Shown piece after piece: positions 1-12,069 of a DNA stretch of 64,000 nucleotides. Numbering within the stretch: the stretch's first letter is position 1; each line of letters starts with the position of its first letter. Source of the stretch: Nectonema munidae (lineage: Eukaryota > Nematomorpha > Nectonematoida > Nectonematidae); contig JAUIRK010000278.1 of assembly GCA_030549495.1 (NCBI GenBank), positions 540,001 to 604,000 of the forward strand, read 5' to 3'. The notes beneath the pieces were generated by a model that searched no databases, was not told where the DNA came from, and was given only the letters and a program-made list of their open reading frames with translations. Position numbers and translations under genes: made by a program.

Positions 1-235
1 AGAGGAGCCTCAAAAGGATAAAAACAAAACAAGAAACAGTATATCAACAATAAAGAGAAAATAGGTTTTGTAACAAAACATTAAGCCATATAGGAGGAGA
101 ATCTTGGGGGAAAGAGAAGAGAATATTTAACCCTTCTTCGTCTCCCCGAATGAGGTATTATATCAATACATCTAGAAAAATGTGAACAGAAAGTTGAACA
201 TTGTCTCCCTAGTCATTTGTACATGGAATAAAAAC

Positions 236-383
236 CATCGTAGTATACAGGTTAACCGTCGTAGTATACAGGTTGGAGATGAATCATCGTAGTATACAGG
301 TGGAAGATGAATCATCGTAGTATACAGGTTGAAGATGAATCATCGTAGTATACAGGTTGGAGATGAATCATCGTAGTATACAG
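236..383. repeat. 28-bp minisatellite, about five copies
   Basis: Units of about 28 bp repeat head to tail, each with the core TCGTAGTATACAGG followed by a TTGGAGATGAATCA-like spacer. The first unit has a divergent, shorter spacer; the last stops after the core. There is no unique spacer sequence, so it is not a CRISPR. A single inverted copy of the unit lies 29 kb away at 29417-29445. Confidence 0.85.
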
Positions 384-2896
384 ATATTATATATATTTAA
401 TACTTAGGATAATAAATTACCATTGATTTCGTTTTATACAAGGATATCTGTTGAACGATGACTTGAATAGTTGATGATTTCTGCCCACATGCAATTTTGT
501 TAAATCGTATGGAGATACATGTTATAGGCGATGGATTCTATAAAAAGACAATACAATTCTTTAAGGCTTTGAGGACCAGAATTTTGAAGACTATTCGCCT
601 GCTTTCTTTTTTAATGTAATTTTTTATGTTGAAAGCAGATTATTTTCATTTCTTGCGAAACATGTATCTCATTGATCCTCAGAGGGTAAAAAAATGAAGA
701 AAAGGATTTATATTTATTACTCTCAAAGGCGGAACGAGAGAAAATAAAGTGAGACAAAGAAGAAAGGGAAAGTAGCAAAATTATTTTTGAGTTATATGAA
801 TGTAAAAAATGCGTTCATTTTTTCAACAACAAATGAACTCTTGTTGATCTATATTATATATCTAACAAGTCTAGGCCTTTTTTCAAAATACGAGGAAGAA
901 TTACACAAAATTTTGATCAGATTGAATAAAACTCTTTGAATTTTTTTAGTAATAGCCAATATAATTAAGATCGAATAGAACCAATTATTTTGAGCAATAA
1001 TTGAATGCATTTAGACTATTGAAATAAAATGCGCAAAAATCTCAATACTGATTCGCTAAAATTCAATCTTCACAGGCATGGAACAATTACACGTTACTAA
1101 ATTTCAAATTTTCCATAATTTGTTGTTTCAATTCTTTGAAGTTTATACTTGGAAGACGATTTTAAAACAAGTTTCCTAGTTCTATAGCTAGTAAAGCTCC
1201 AGATTACTTTCAATAAAATATTTTTAATAAAACTTCCATATTTTAGTTAGAAAATTGCCAGAAAATTTCGCTCAGATTATTATCCCTTAATATTCCTTAA
1301 AAAACACTCTAATAAAAAATATTTTTCAAAATTTTAGCCCAATCTCTAGAAATGGCAACACAATATCTCAAAGATCAAGGAGGTCGCTTATTTCATAAGT
1401 TATCGTGAAAAGCGTGTTTGTGTATGCTGTCGACTCTTTCGTTATTGATCTCATCTAACAAAAATCATATAAAAACCTTTTTATGAAGTGGAGCCAATTG
1501 TATAACTTTGAAAAAAGAGCAAGCTTAATTTTTGAGAGACCATTTCGCTATTGTGAGTTTTTAAATTGTATGTACTCTAAAAATTTCATATCAATTTATT
1601 CATTTTTTATTTTAATTTTGATTAAAGTATCCACCTTTTTTTTAATTTTCATTCATAAAAAAATGAAAAAATATTGTACTCAGATGATTCCGTCCTTGTT
1701 TAAAATTTAAAGTAAAAAATAGAAAGGAAAGGATCTTTCGTTAATCGAAAAAAATAACTTATTAGCAGGATAACCCAGAAAAACAGCTAAATAAGGAATG
1801 TATTCATTAACTGGATAATAACACCAAGAAAAAATTTGTCGTTTATGTTGTAAATTCAACTTGAAAAGTATAAACTCAAGTCAATATAGCACGCGTGACC
1901 TCGTATTTATTTTATTGTTGTAAATTAATAGGCATTAATATATAATATATTGAAGAGAAATAGACATGTTCTTATTCTTCAAAAAAGCGGTGCATAAAAT
2001 GGTACATAGAGTAGGCTTACCTTGAGACAAAATTTTTGAAGGATTTTTTGAGTTTGAAGTGAGATCAAAAAAAGGTATCCACAGTCGCTTCCTAAGACCA
2101 AGAATTGAGAACTGGCACACGCGCAGGATATGGAAATGTCTTTAGGAAGAAGGCCTCGCCAATGCTTGCGTGGAAGATCCTCGCTTATGCGCAAGTAATT
2201 TATGGAATCCAAATGCATTCACACAAAACACTTCCTACCTGAAAGTAGTAACATTCAAAAGACTACGTAAAAACGCTTGCACTGTATAAATTTATATATT
2301 TATGCAATGGAATAAATTACGTTAATGTGGTTGCAAGAAAAACGCCAATTAATTATACTAAAATGTCAAAACTTATAAAGTATCATTTTACGGAGAATAC
2401 AGTATGATTTTTTAACAATATGAAGTTTTAAAAAGGAAGTTTTTAAGGTGAAGAGTGAGCGATGACCACCCCTAGCCCAGTTGGCCTCTACCAGTAGCGA
2501 ATATCGCCCCTAGCAATAACTAACATAGATTGACCTGGAGTCATGTTAAATTTAGCATTGATTATATTAGTCCCATGGTTCAACAAAAATAGCAAAAATT
2601 GTGACAGTAATAAATGGTTACGTAAACACATATGGATAATTTTATTGAATATTGAAACCAACTGTTCATTTAAACCTTCAATACCAAACGTATGCATTCT
2701 TTAGAAATATATACACTAAAAGAAACTTGAAAACATATCATTATTTCTACCATGTAGATAATATGGGCGATACTTTGGCACAATATAAAGCGTATAAACG
2801 AGGGTAAAGATAAAGGAATATTTGCAAGAAATGTATGCAAACTAAAACAAGGTATGATAGACTACGACAGTTCGGAAAAATATTAAATCAAAGGTG
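384..2896. other. no recognisable gene
   Basis: AT-rich sequence with only short, low-complexity reading frames. I see no conserved motif, splice-bounded exon or transposon terminus. It could be intergenic or intronic. Confidence 0.5.
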
Positions 2897-3070
2897 ATGG
2901 CTGAAAATGATCTTTTAGAACTTCTGCTAATCTTGTCAAGAAGACAAGAACTCCTAACAGTCAATAAGAAAGCTAAACATATATTTAAATATGAATTCGG
3001 ACTCAAATGCGTGATAGAAAATTTCCAAAGATTAATTCTTAAAGCAGAAGATTTGACGTCTGGCCTGTAG
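2897..3070 (+). CDS. possible small ORF or coding relic, 57 aa, unknown
   Basis: An ATG-started frame of 57 codons with balanced composition (begins MAENDLLELLLIL) in otherwise frame-poor DNA. The same frame continues after the stop with coding-like residues for about 20 codons, which suggests the tail of a decayed gene or transposon and not a finished small protein. I do not recognise a family. There is no neighbouring exon evidence. It may be chance. Confidence 0.15.
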   Translation: MAENDLLELLLILSRRQELLTVNKKAKHIFKYEFGLKCVIENFQRLILKAEDLTSGL

Positions 3071-3550
3071 AAAATTCAAAAATATAAAGCAATGGGTTAT
3101 TTCTTAGATAAAAAATAGAGATTAAAAAAGTATTTTAAGCACTATTTCTGAAATAAAAAAATAAAGATACAATTTGAATGAAAATTTTCCTTTAAATATT
3201 AAGCCATAAATCAAGCTCTAAATAAAGTAAAATGTCCATATGCAATTATAAATTACTCTATTTTAGGAAATGTTGATTTCCTAAAAAAAAATTTTTTTTT
3301 CTTTTAAATTCGTATTATTAATTCTTCAAAAAGTTCAAACATAAATTTATATATCTTTATCATGTTCCAAGGGACATGAGTAACAACTTCAAAATAATAT
3401 ACTGTAAATCAAGAATTTTCAGAGAAGAGTTAAAAAAAAGTTCACTTAGTGTTTTTTTGGTAGCAATCTTATATTTTCCATATAATTTTATGAAAAAAGT
3501 TTCTGATTAATATATTCACGAGTTATATTTTCGCAAAATATCAGCTTTAA

Positions 3551-3647
3551 CCCGTTAACGACAAAATAATCAGACGATATCTAATGCAAAGCAGAAAATT
3601 TGTATTAAAAAGCATCGATAAATGCAGACGATTTGTTTTTGTAAGGG
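3551..3647 (+). mobile_element. TTAA-flanked MITE, family A, internally shortened
   Basis: TTAA lies on both sides (3547-3550 and 3648-3651). The left end reads CCCGTTAACGAC and is followed by the family motifs AATCAGACGATATC and GCAGACGAT. The right end is shortened to GTAAGGG. TTAA duplication plus CCC/GGG termini is the piggyBac-superfamily signature. Confidence 0.7.
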
Positions 3648-4197
3648 TTAAGCAAATTTCGAGAAAATAAGAATATTGCGAAAATTCAATGATTTACATT
3701 AAATAATAGTGATGTAGGGATTGATTGAATTTAAAAAATTCACTTTTGAAAATTCAGACTTAATTAGCGCATTCTGTATTCATTCAAGAGTATGTGAGTT
3801 TATCAGACTTAAAATAAACAAATTTTATAAATATTCTAAGCATCAGCATCGGTTCAACACGAGCATAGGAATTTTATAAGATAATCACAAATAAATAGCT
3901 TTTTTGTATTATTCGTTATAGTAATAATCTTAAAAACTTCCTAGAATTTATATTTTGCAACAAAAAGTATTATTAAATTATTTCATTGTATCATTATGAT
4001 GTACGAAAACATTAGATTTAAAGTCTAAATCGTGTAGAATATTCCGGTCAAATTTCCATAAGTGTTTAAAAAACCTAAACATCGTTTCTTTAAAACATTG
4101 TTTAATTTTCCTATTATTTATAAAATTTAAGTAAATGAATTAAATTTACCCCATTTTATAAATTGAAACTGAAAAGTTAAAAAAAGCCAAACTCTCT

Positions 4198-4310
4198 GCT
4201 CAAATGGTTCGTAGGGTGTACCTCTCAGCTTAACATTTGAATGTCAGGGGTTCGATCCGCAAGGCTCCCAACTCTTAAAATCAAATTCACAAAAACTGTG
4301 ATTAACCATC
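4198..4310 (+). mobile_element. tRNA-derived SINE, 3'-truncated
   Basis: The head has an A-box-like TGGTTCGTAGGGTGTACC and a B-box-like GGGGTTCGATCC, as in RNA polymerase III promoters. The body after the head (AACTCTTAAAATC through AACTGTGATTAACC) matches the minus-strand SINE at 31149-31336, but this copy lacks that copy's 3' end. Confidence 0.7.
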
Positions 4311-4648
4311 TTAATATATATAAATATTATTTAATATTTTTTCTTTTAAATATTATTTGATGTTATTGATAATATAATTGTGTTTATATTAAAGATATTA
4401 AACACTAAAACATTTACCGGCATGGACCTTAAAGGTATAAAAAAAATTCTGGGCGCCTAGGATTGGATTGGTAAGGATGTCAAAGCACTTTCCAAAATCA
4501 ATTGATATGCTTGCAAACTGCTTGTTAAAGATTAGTTGAAGATCGTTCGAGAGCGTTGTTGAAAGCTTGAAGACGGTTTAAGCTTGGCAAGGCTGATGGC
4601 AATAAAGTGAGAGATTTCTGAAATGTAAGTAAAAGAAACAAAGTGTGC

Positions 4649-7600
4649 TTAATGAGGATGCGTTAGTAGGATGGGTTCGATGGTTTTAATCGAAGAAGAT
4701 AGTGCGTTTAATAAATTGGGGTGGAAGAGGATTTGGCTGAAGTTGGTTGGAAAATGGCCTAGAGTTTTGATGCACGAGTTTATCATTGTGTGTCGATAGG
4801 AGATGAAAAAAGGGCATATGAATAATAGATGATAAGGTGTTTCTAAAGGGTCGTTGCAGAAACGGCAGGTTTGATTGCCGGTGAGTTTGATGTGATATAG
4901 ATATGATTTACAGTGGCAGTGACCTGAAAACCATCTTATTATGGATCGCGATGGGGTGAAATTGTTGATGGCCCAAGTTTGGTGAATTGCTTTTATATCC
5001 GGTATATCTGAGAGCGTGGTGTTGGAGGACTTGGTGATAATTTGTTGCCATTGATTAAATGTGTGTAAAGTGAGATTTTGAGTGAGAACGTCAGGGTTTA
5101 TGGAAGTTAGGTGTGATGTGTGTGTGTTTTGGAAAGGGCTTGTTTAGCGAGCAAGTCTACGCGTATGTTTTCTTGTATGTTGGAATGAGCAGGGCACCAG
5201 AGAATAGAAATCGTGAAAAGAGAAGAGAGAGAACGCAGTTTTGAGAATAGGATTGAGGTGTGGAAAGGAATGTTTCTGTGAAGATATAGGTCACGTGTAA
5301 TTTTCTTTGAGTCTGTGTAGAAATGGATGTGGGTGAACTGTTTGAACAGGTGAATGTTATGGGTAATGTGATAGCAGGAGGCGATTAAGTCTGTGCATTC
5401 AGCATCATATGTCGTGATCAAGTGGTTTAATGGAGAATTTGAGGAATGGAAGGGAATTAGAGAGTCGCCTGCGTGGAGAGCGTATGCGAAAGCGCATCTG
5501 TTTATTGATTTGGCCGCGTCTGTGAAAATTCTGAGTGTAGAGAGGTTTGAGAGTTGTCTGATCTCTTTTATGTGGGTAATTGCGGTGTCCTTATTGGGAT
5601 AAATTGTGATGTTGTATGGAAGAGATAACGATGGGTGTGTTAGTGTGGCTGGATGAACTTTTTGGTGTAGGAGGTTTTTTTGCAGGTGTGGGAGTGCTGT
5701 AAGGAGAAGGATTGTGTATGGGTGTATAGCGTTGAAGGGTAGGTGGAGCATGGAAGCTGTAGAGGGAGGTAGTAAGGATTTGTATATCTTGACGTAATGT
5801 TTGATGAGTGTGCTTTTCAAATGAATGAGAAGGGGCGGGCATTTTAACATGAACTCTAAAGAAGAAGTGGAAGTTGTGCGGAAAGCTTTTGAAATTGTTA
5901 AAAGACTAAGGCGATGGATTTTAAAAAGAAAAGTCAGGGTTTTGGGATGATCGAGTGATGACCCCCAAGATAGAAGCCATATTGAAGTGATGGAAGTATG
6001 AGTGATTTGTAAATAAAAAGAGAGTGGTGGATACTGAGGCCCCATTTGTATGAAATGGCTGCTCTTAATTGAAATAAGGTCTTGGTGAGTTTTGTGTAAA
6101 TGTATTTGAAGGGTGTAGACCATTTCAAATTGGTTTGAAAGGTGAGACCCAAGTATTTAGTGGTTCTTGCGGGTTGTATGAGAGTTGTGTTGTTGATGCG
6201 TAGGGGTAGATGCGGAGAATGTTTGCGCGTAAAATGCATCAGTGTGGTTTTGGATGTGTTAAAGGTGATTTTGAGTGAATTAGCGGTGAAGTTTAAAGCG
6301 TTGAAAAGGGATGAGATGCGCTGAATGTTTTCGGGTTGTGTGTTCGAGGAAAAGGAAAATAGCAGGTCATCTGAGAAGCATTGTGAGAAGTGTGCGTTTG
6401 AGTCGAAGATGTCGAGAAGAGGGTTTAACAAGATAAGCCAGAGAAGGTCGGAGAGGCATCCTCCTTGAGGGGTAGAGAGTGATAGCAAGTGAACTGCACG
6501 TGTTGATTTTTCGCAAAAAACTAAACTCGATTTTGTAGATAGTTGTGTATGAATTTAATCATGTAGGGTGGATATTTTTGAGATGCATGTTCAGAAGGAT
6601 TGCGGGGTGCCAGGCGCTGTTAAATGCATTATCAATGTCTAGAAATAGGACTGTAGCGGTTTTGTGGGATGTGATGGAGTGTTGAAGGTGTTCAGTTAGT
6701 TTTGATAAGGCTGACTCGGTGTTTCGATGAGGAAGATAGGCAAACTGGGAGGGATGGATGAGGTTGTTTTGAGTAATGTAGTGGACGAGCCTTCTTCGAA
6801 GGATTTTTTCTAGGATTTTGCTGAGGACGGGAAGAATGGTAATAGGTCTCCAGTTTTTGAGTTCTGATAGATCTTTGTGGGGTTTTGGTAGAAAAATAAC
6901 TTTTCCTATTTTCCATAATGAAGGAAAAAAGGAGAGGGTTATACAAGCGTTGTATATGTTGATTAAGTGTTTTTCTAAGAGATGGATTGACTTTTTAATG
7001 TGATTTGTGGAGATTAAATCGAGGCTTGTGGCTGAGCTGGGTCGGAGCGAGTTTACTGCGTGTGAGAGTTCAGATGATGTCATGGCTGGGAAGTGATGGA
7101 TCGTTAGCGATGTTGTGAGTGTGAGTGAGGAGGAGCGTAATGCGACTTGATATGGATCGTCAGAGAGGGGGTTGTCGGCAGGAAAAAAGGAAGAGAGAAA
7201 AGGTGGATTTATTTGAATTGAATCGGCGTTTGGGTCTGGAAGTAGTTTGTGGAAATCGGCCGTAGGCTTTTTTAACTTGATGATTTATTTGATGGTGGAC
7301 CATCGATTGGATGATGTGGATGAGGTAAAACTAATCCATGCATTTCGCTTTGCAGTTTTTATTGAGCTGAGGTAGAGTTGTCGAGTGTGTGTGTAAAATG
7401 TGATGTTCAAGGGTGAGGGGTTTTTCTTCAAGTTTTTGAGGGCCCGGCGTAGTGTTTTCATTTGTTGGCTCAGGGCTGGTGTCCAAAAATAAGCATTTTT
7501 TCTTTGGGGATAGGGCTTTGAAGGAGTGGACGAGTTTATCGAAGTAGTTAGAGCGTTGTTTATGTTGCGAGCGGCTTCTTCTGTGGTGGTAGTTGAGTGA

Positions 7601-8391
7601 AGTGCGGGTGTGCAGTGCGGTAAATTGGTGGATAGAGTACGGAGGAAGGTGTTCCAGTGTGTGTATTTTGGAGATTTCGTGGGGGTGCGGGTGTGTGCTT
7701 TCGCGTTGATGTTGAGTTGAAAAGTGATATAGTGATGATCAGATGCGGAGGGTTGATCGGAGATGGCCCAGTTTGAGATGAGATCGTACGTGTTTGCTGA
7801 AGAGAGAGTTATGTCAATATGTGATGAGGTGACAATGTTGTTTATAATTCTCAGGAAGGTTTGCTCTGTTGTGTTGTCGCAAATGTGTAGATTGTGTTGG
7901 GCGATGAAGGATGTCGCCTCGATGCCGCGTAAGTTTTCTTTTTGGTCCCAAAGGAAGGATCGCGCGTGGCAGTCGGTGCAAATGATGAGGTAAAAAGATT
8001 TGGAAATCGTTAATATGTGCGCTTTGGCGCGGTTGAGATCGAGAGTGAAGGCATCAGTGAAAGCTTTTGTATTGGAGGGTGGGGAATAGTAAGCGCGAAA
8101 AAGGAGGGGAGTGTTGGATGAAAAAATTATCGCAAAAGCGTATTGTTGTGAGGAAAATTGCTTGAGGAACGTGAAAATGAGTGATGATTTTAGTAAAATG
8201 CAAGCGGAGTAGTAGGTGGGTGGTGATATGTAGAGAGAGGAATATGTGCTGGGAATGGAGGGTAGAGAGAGATTGAGTGCGTATGGCTCGTTGATTGAAA
8301 TTATATCGTGAATGAAGCTGTGTAGTATGTGCGTAAGGTTTGCCCAGCTGGTGGATGAGTGATTAGTATTTATGTGTAGGAAGTTCAGCAT
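4649..8391 (-). pseudogene. LINE ORF2: endonuclease-RT-RNase H polyprotein (broken)
   Basis: In protein order: endonuclease at 8391-7285 (starts MLNFLHINTNHSS; contains NEPY, DCHARSFLWD, RGIEA and the SASDHH histidine motif); linker and RT fingers to 6559 (KIGKVIFLPKP, NWRPITI, PSQFAY, FLDIDNAFNSAWH); RT palm at 6488-5934 (STPQGGCLSDLLW, then the catalytic box QCFSDD); RNase H at 6123-5107 (FTDAAKS, DAECTDL, FYTDSKK, WCPAHS); and a C-terminal CRFCNDPLETPYHLLFIC zinc-knuckle-like motif ending at a stop at 4649-4651. The DANAHS-type endonuclease motif has C in place of N. There is an in-frame stop near 7285 and frameshifts between the two RT parts and before RNase H, so it cannot make one protein. 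It starts 7 bp inside the end of the ORF1 region (8385-8391 shared), typical of LINE ORF spacing. Confidence 0.9.
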
Positions 8392-9495
8392 ATGAAATTT
8401 TTGATTATGTTAGAGTGTAAGTCATGCATGTTTTTTGTATGTTGTATGCGGTGAGGGCATGTGTCGGAAGTGGAAGAGTGTTTTTGGTGACAGTTGTAGC
8501 AAGAGATTTTTGAGGGATCTTTAGCAAAAATGCATGACTCAATCGAGTGCCCTCTGTCTCCGCAGTGATTACAATGTGGGGATTCTGCTTTGCATTTTGA
8601 AGTGGAGTGATTGTATTTCAGGCAGTTTGCGCATTGAGAGAGCCGTGGTTTGAAAATGTATTGTGTGGGGGATAATAATTTTAGGATTTTCACAGAAGTG
8701 TTTGAAAAGAGTGTTGGTGGATGTTTCGAAGGTTATGGTGTATGAGTAAAGGCCCTTTTTTCCGAGTTGCCTTACTGACGTGATTGTTCCTAGGTCTTTA
8801 AGGAAGCAGTTTTCTTGAGTGAATTGTGTGGGAATGTCTTCTATGAGGAGGTCTGCATGAATGCCAGAGAGAACAAAACGAGGGAGGATGGGTGGAATTT
8901 CTTTAGCGGTGATGCCCTTTTTCGATAGTGAGTTGATGGCCAAGTTTTTCTGATGATTATTCTCAAATTGAAAAAGGAGGGATCCAGAGGAGGAGCTTCG
9001 GGTATTTTTTATTACTATTGGTTGAGTGCTTGTGTCCATATTCTTTATAATATCTTTTTTGAAAGAAGCTTTTTGAGATCTGTTTTCAGAGGGAGTAGTT
9101 GGTGAGATCATTATTGAGAGTTTTGGGTCTAGGAGTTTTTTCTGTTTGGGTAGTGAGTGAAGTGGTTGAGTTGTGATGACGGAGGAATTTGATTGTGGGG
9201 TATTGGAAATTGTGGATGTAGGGAATGAGGGCGATGTAGTGATGGTTGTTTGTGAGTAAGTTTTTGTAGGTGGGGGGTTTGTGTGTGAAGAGTGAGAATG
9301 CAGAAAGTTGGTTAGCTTTTCGATCTTATCGGAGTGTGTAAGAAAAACTTCGGTTTTTAATTTGTTGTAGCTGATTAGATGTTCCGCAGGAAGTGTAATG
9401 TTGGAAATGAATCTATCGAAAAGGTCGCAGATAACTTGGGAGGATGTAAGGTGTGATGTATCATCTTGTGTTATGCGTTTTGTTTGCGGATTCAT
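8385..9495 (-). pseudogene. LINE ORF1: gag-like protein with CCHC zinc knuckles (frameshifted)
   Basis: Starts at MNPQTKRITQDD. The N-terminal half is rich in Ser, Thr and Pro. An RNA-binding-like middle region (about residues 170-280) is followed by three CCHC-type knuckles: CANCLKYNHSTSKC, CNHCGDRGHSIESC and a degenerate CYNCHQKHSSTSDTC. In gag-like LINE ORF1 proteins these bind the element RNA to form the ribonucleoprotein. The first 308 codons (8569-9495) and the knuckle segment (8385-8693) are in different frames, joined by a single-base indel near 8660-8690. The stop lies right at the ORF2 start. Confidence 0.85.
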
Positions 9496-9806
9496 GGCGA
9501 AAGTGGAAAGATGGTGTGATGAGGGGTGTGCATGAGGTTTGGGAAAGTTGTGGTGATGAGATGTAAAGTAAAAGAATGAAGAGAATAAGAGGCTGAGATA
9601 GAGAGGATAACTTCAGGAGGGGGGTTGGCAGGAAAATAGTGTTAGTAATTGAGTTGATGAGCTTATCTTCAGACAAACTTCGAGTTGAAGAAATTCGCCA
9701 TTTTTGAAATTGAGTATTTTAAGTTCTTCAACACATTTTAAGTTCTTCCTGCGGACACCTCCCTAATCCGTACACGTCTGAATTGAGGACAATATATTGA
9801 TATAAT

Positions 9807-9986
9807 AAAGAAAACATATACATTTTATTGATAAAATTTTTCTATAATGCGATTATTTCTATAATCCGATTTAAGGACAAGTTGGGGGCTTTTATATAAA
9901 GAAAACATATACATTTTATTGATAAAATTTTTCTATAATGCGATCACTTCTATAATCCGATTTAAGGACAAGTTTGGGGCTTTTAT
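9807..9986. repeat. 91-bp tandem duplication in the Tigger 5' region
   Basis: Two near-identical 91-bp copies begin AAAGAAAACATATAC at 9807 and 9898. Each ends with ATAATCCGATTTAAGGACA, which resembles the subterminal GGACA motifs of the element. They lie upstream of the transposase, so they duplicate leader or transposase-binding sequence. Confidence 0.85.
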
Positions 9987-10332
9987 GATGTATATAATAC
10001 GAACACTAGAAACGTATAGAAGAATCAAGAAGGCAGCACTGTTTTAAATGATAACAGATGACAAAAGTAATCTTTATTGAAGTGTAACTAACAATACTTG
10101 GTCCGGATAAAGCAACTTCATTACTATATCATTACGTGTATGTGTATATGTTTGTGTCTGTATGAGATTTATGTCAGATTAAAATATGCTTGTACGTTGT
10201 TTGTTTGTTTAAAATATTTGATTTGCATTTAAAGCTTTTAATATTTTCTTTCTACTACTTGTGAAAATAAATTACTATTTCCAAGTCTTTTATTGAATTT
10301 TACTTTTTTTTCCCGAATAAATCCAACTTAAA

Positions 10333-11912
10333 ATGTCTAAAATTAAAAGAAAAGATTTAAATCTTTCTGAAAAAATAAAAATAATCTCTGCATACGAAAA
10401 GACAAATTCTAGCTATAGGAAGTTAGCAGAAGATTTCAAAGTCGGAAAAACACAAATACAACAAACAATAAAAAGAAAAGAAGAATACAAGAATGCATAT
10501 CTAAACAATACGCTTTCTAGTAGAAAAGAGTTTGCACAAATTTAAAAAGTGAAGAATTAGAAAAATTTGTTTGGGAGTGGTTCAAAAAGTGCAGATCACT
10601 ACACATACCTGTTTCTGGTCCAATGCTTCAAGAAAAAGCTATAGCTACAGCAGAAAAGCTAAACATATTGGACTTCAAAGCATCTACAGGATGGTTAGAT
10701 AAATTCAGAAAAAGAAATAATATAACTTTCAAGGTTATAAGTGGTGAAAAAAATGACGTTGATGTTAAAGATGTAGCTGACTGGAAAGCAAAACTGCCTC
10801 ATTTGTTAAAAGACTTCGCGCCAAATGATATTTTCAACTTTGATGAAACGGGTCTAAACTATAGATGCTTACCACTAAAAACCTTGAATTTCAAAAGCCA
10901 AGAATGTAGTGGAAACAAAGTCTACAAGGAGAGATTAACAGTGGCTCTATGCGTGAATATGGTAGGTGATTTTGAAACTCCGCTGGTTATAGGCAAGTGC
11001 TGGAAACCACGTTGTTTTCAACAAATCAATACCAAGAGCCTTTCTATAAAATGGATCGCAAATAAAAAGGCCTGGATGACTTCCTTGATTTTCAATGATT
11101 GGATCAAAGATTTTAATAAAAAAATGCAAGTTCAAAAAAGAAAGGTAGCTCTTTTGTTAGACAATGCCCCTTCTCATCCTGCTGAAACTTATAGTAATGT
11201 CAGGTTGATTTTTTTACCACCTAACACTACTTCACTTTTACAACCCTTAGATGCGGGTATTATAAAAATCTTTAAAACCTCCTATAAAACAAAACTTCTA
11301 AGAAAAATTATTTTAACTATTGAAGAAAAAGAAGCTGAAATTAAAGAATTAATAAAGTCTGTAACTGTTTTAGACGCCTGCAAATGGATTCATGCATCCT
11401 TAAAAGATATTTCTTCTTCAAGTGTAGCTAAATGCTTTAAGGCTTGTGGCATAAAAGTTAATATGAATAGTTTTAATGAAGTTGAACAAACTGAAATTGG
11501 CGATGAACTAGACGAACTTATATTTTTAACAAAAGAAAAAGCAAAGGAACCAGTTTTAGCTAGAGAAGAATATCTTAGCCTTGACAACCAAGACTCCGTT
11601 CATGAAAAACTACCAGAGAATTGGGAAGAAAAACTGTTTGAAGAAGTTTTAGAAAATTCGAACGGAATTTTAGATGAAAAAGATTGCAATCAAGAAAATG
11701 ATTACCAAGCTCCTGAAATAGAAGAAACAATTGACATGAAAAAAGCTCTCAAGTATGTTAGACAAATTTCAATTTTTTGCGTGAAAAACAACTACACAAA
11801 AGAATTTGAACAAATTAATTCTCTTGAAGATAGTTTAAGCAAAAAAGCAATTCAAGCGAACTTGAAAAAGCTTAAGCAAGTTGCGATTACTTCATACTTT
11901 CGAAAGAATTAA
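10333..11912 (+). pseudogene. pogo/Tigger transposase, one frameshift
   Basis: The N terminus (MSKIKRKDLNLSEKIKII) is a CENP-B/psq-type helix-turn-helix that binds transposon ends. A CENP-B-type second HTH follows (about 10560-10740; EKFVWEWF, GWLDKFRKR). The DDE/DDD integrase-fold core comes next: FNFDETGL (first Asp), LLLDNAPSHP (second) and LLQPLDAGI (third). The second and third are 30 residues apart, fitting the DD30-32D spacing of Tigger. The C terminus is acidic and Glu-rich. The first 70 codons and the remaining 429 (10623-11912) are in different frames. The frame of the second part can be read back to about 10545, so one indel near 10530-10550 separates them. The catalytic triad is intact, so decay is recent. 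Confidence 0.85.
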
Positions 11913-12069
11913 CGCATATTTAGTTTGAAAAATTTAAATAAAGATTTTAGTTTTTATATTTTTTTTTTATTTCTGTAGTAAGGACACTTCTCATATACGG
12001 ACATTTTTTTCAATCCCATCAATGTCCTTTAATTAGAAGTTTTACTGTATATAAATCTGGGCGCCTAGG

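Larger units (their letters stand above)
4462..9731 (-). mobile_element. near full-length non-LTR retrotransposon (I/R1-group LINE)
   Basis: A LINE about 5.3 kb long, read on the minus strand. From 5' to 3' it has a 5' UTR (about 9500-9731), a gag-like ORF1 with CCHC knuckles (8385-9495), and ORF2 with apurinic-type endonuclease, reverse transcriptase, RNase H and a C-terminal Cys/His motif (4649-8391). A short 3' UTR ends in a microsatellite-like tail of TCCAA/CCAA units at 4462-4475. ORF1 knuckles plus EN-RT-RNase H is the layout of the I group (I, Loa, Outcast and relatives); the NEPY and SFLWDQ endonuclease motifs also resemble R1. The element is inactive because several frameshifts and a stop interrupt its frames. 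A 14-bp repeat at 4448-4461 and 12056-12069 may be its target-site duplication, which would put the Tigger element at 9732-12047 inside its 5' extremity. Confidence 0.9.
9732..12047 (+). mobile_element. pogo/Tigger-like DNA transposon (Tc1/mariner superfamily)
   Basis: The right terminus ends AGTTTTACTG next to TA (12048-12049), so the inverted repeat reads CAGTAAAACTTCTAATT inward, typical of pogo/Tigger. The left end is eroded but keeps subterminal GCGGACACCTCCC and ATCCGTACACG motifs that pair with GGACACTTCTC and ATACGGACA on the right. It encodes a CENP-B-like transposase (10333-11912) and has an AATAAA signal at 11937-11942. The exact left boundary is uncertain by about 10 bp. It abuts the 5' end of the LINE at 4462-9731. 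Confidence 0.85.

Noticed and set aside
236-383. CRISPR-like regular repeats
   Set aside because: Units are contiguous without unique spacers, and the window is clearly eukaryotic.
5393-5602. Plus-strand frames across 5.3-8 kb and 14.8-15.8 kb
   Set aside because: Antisense shadows of LINE ORF2 with no coding features of their own.
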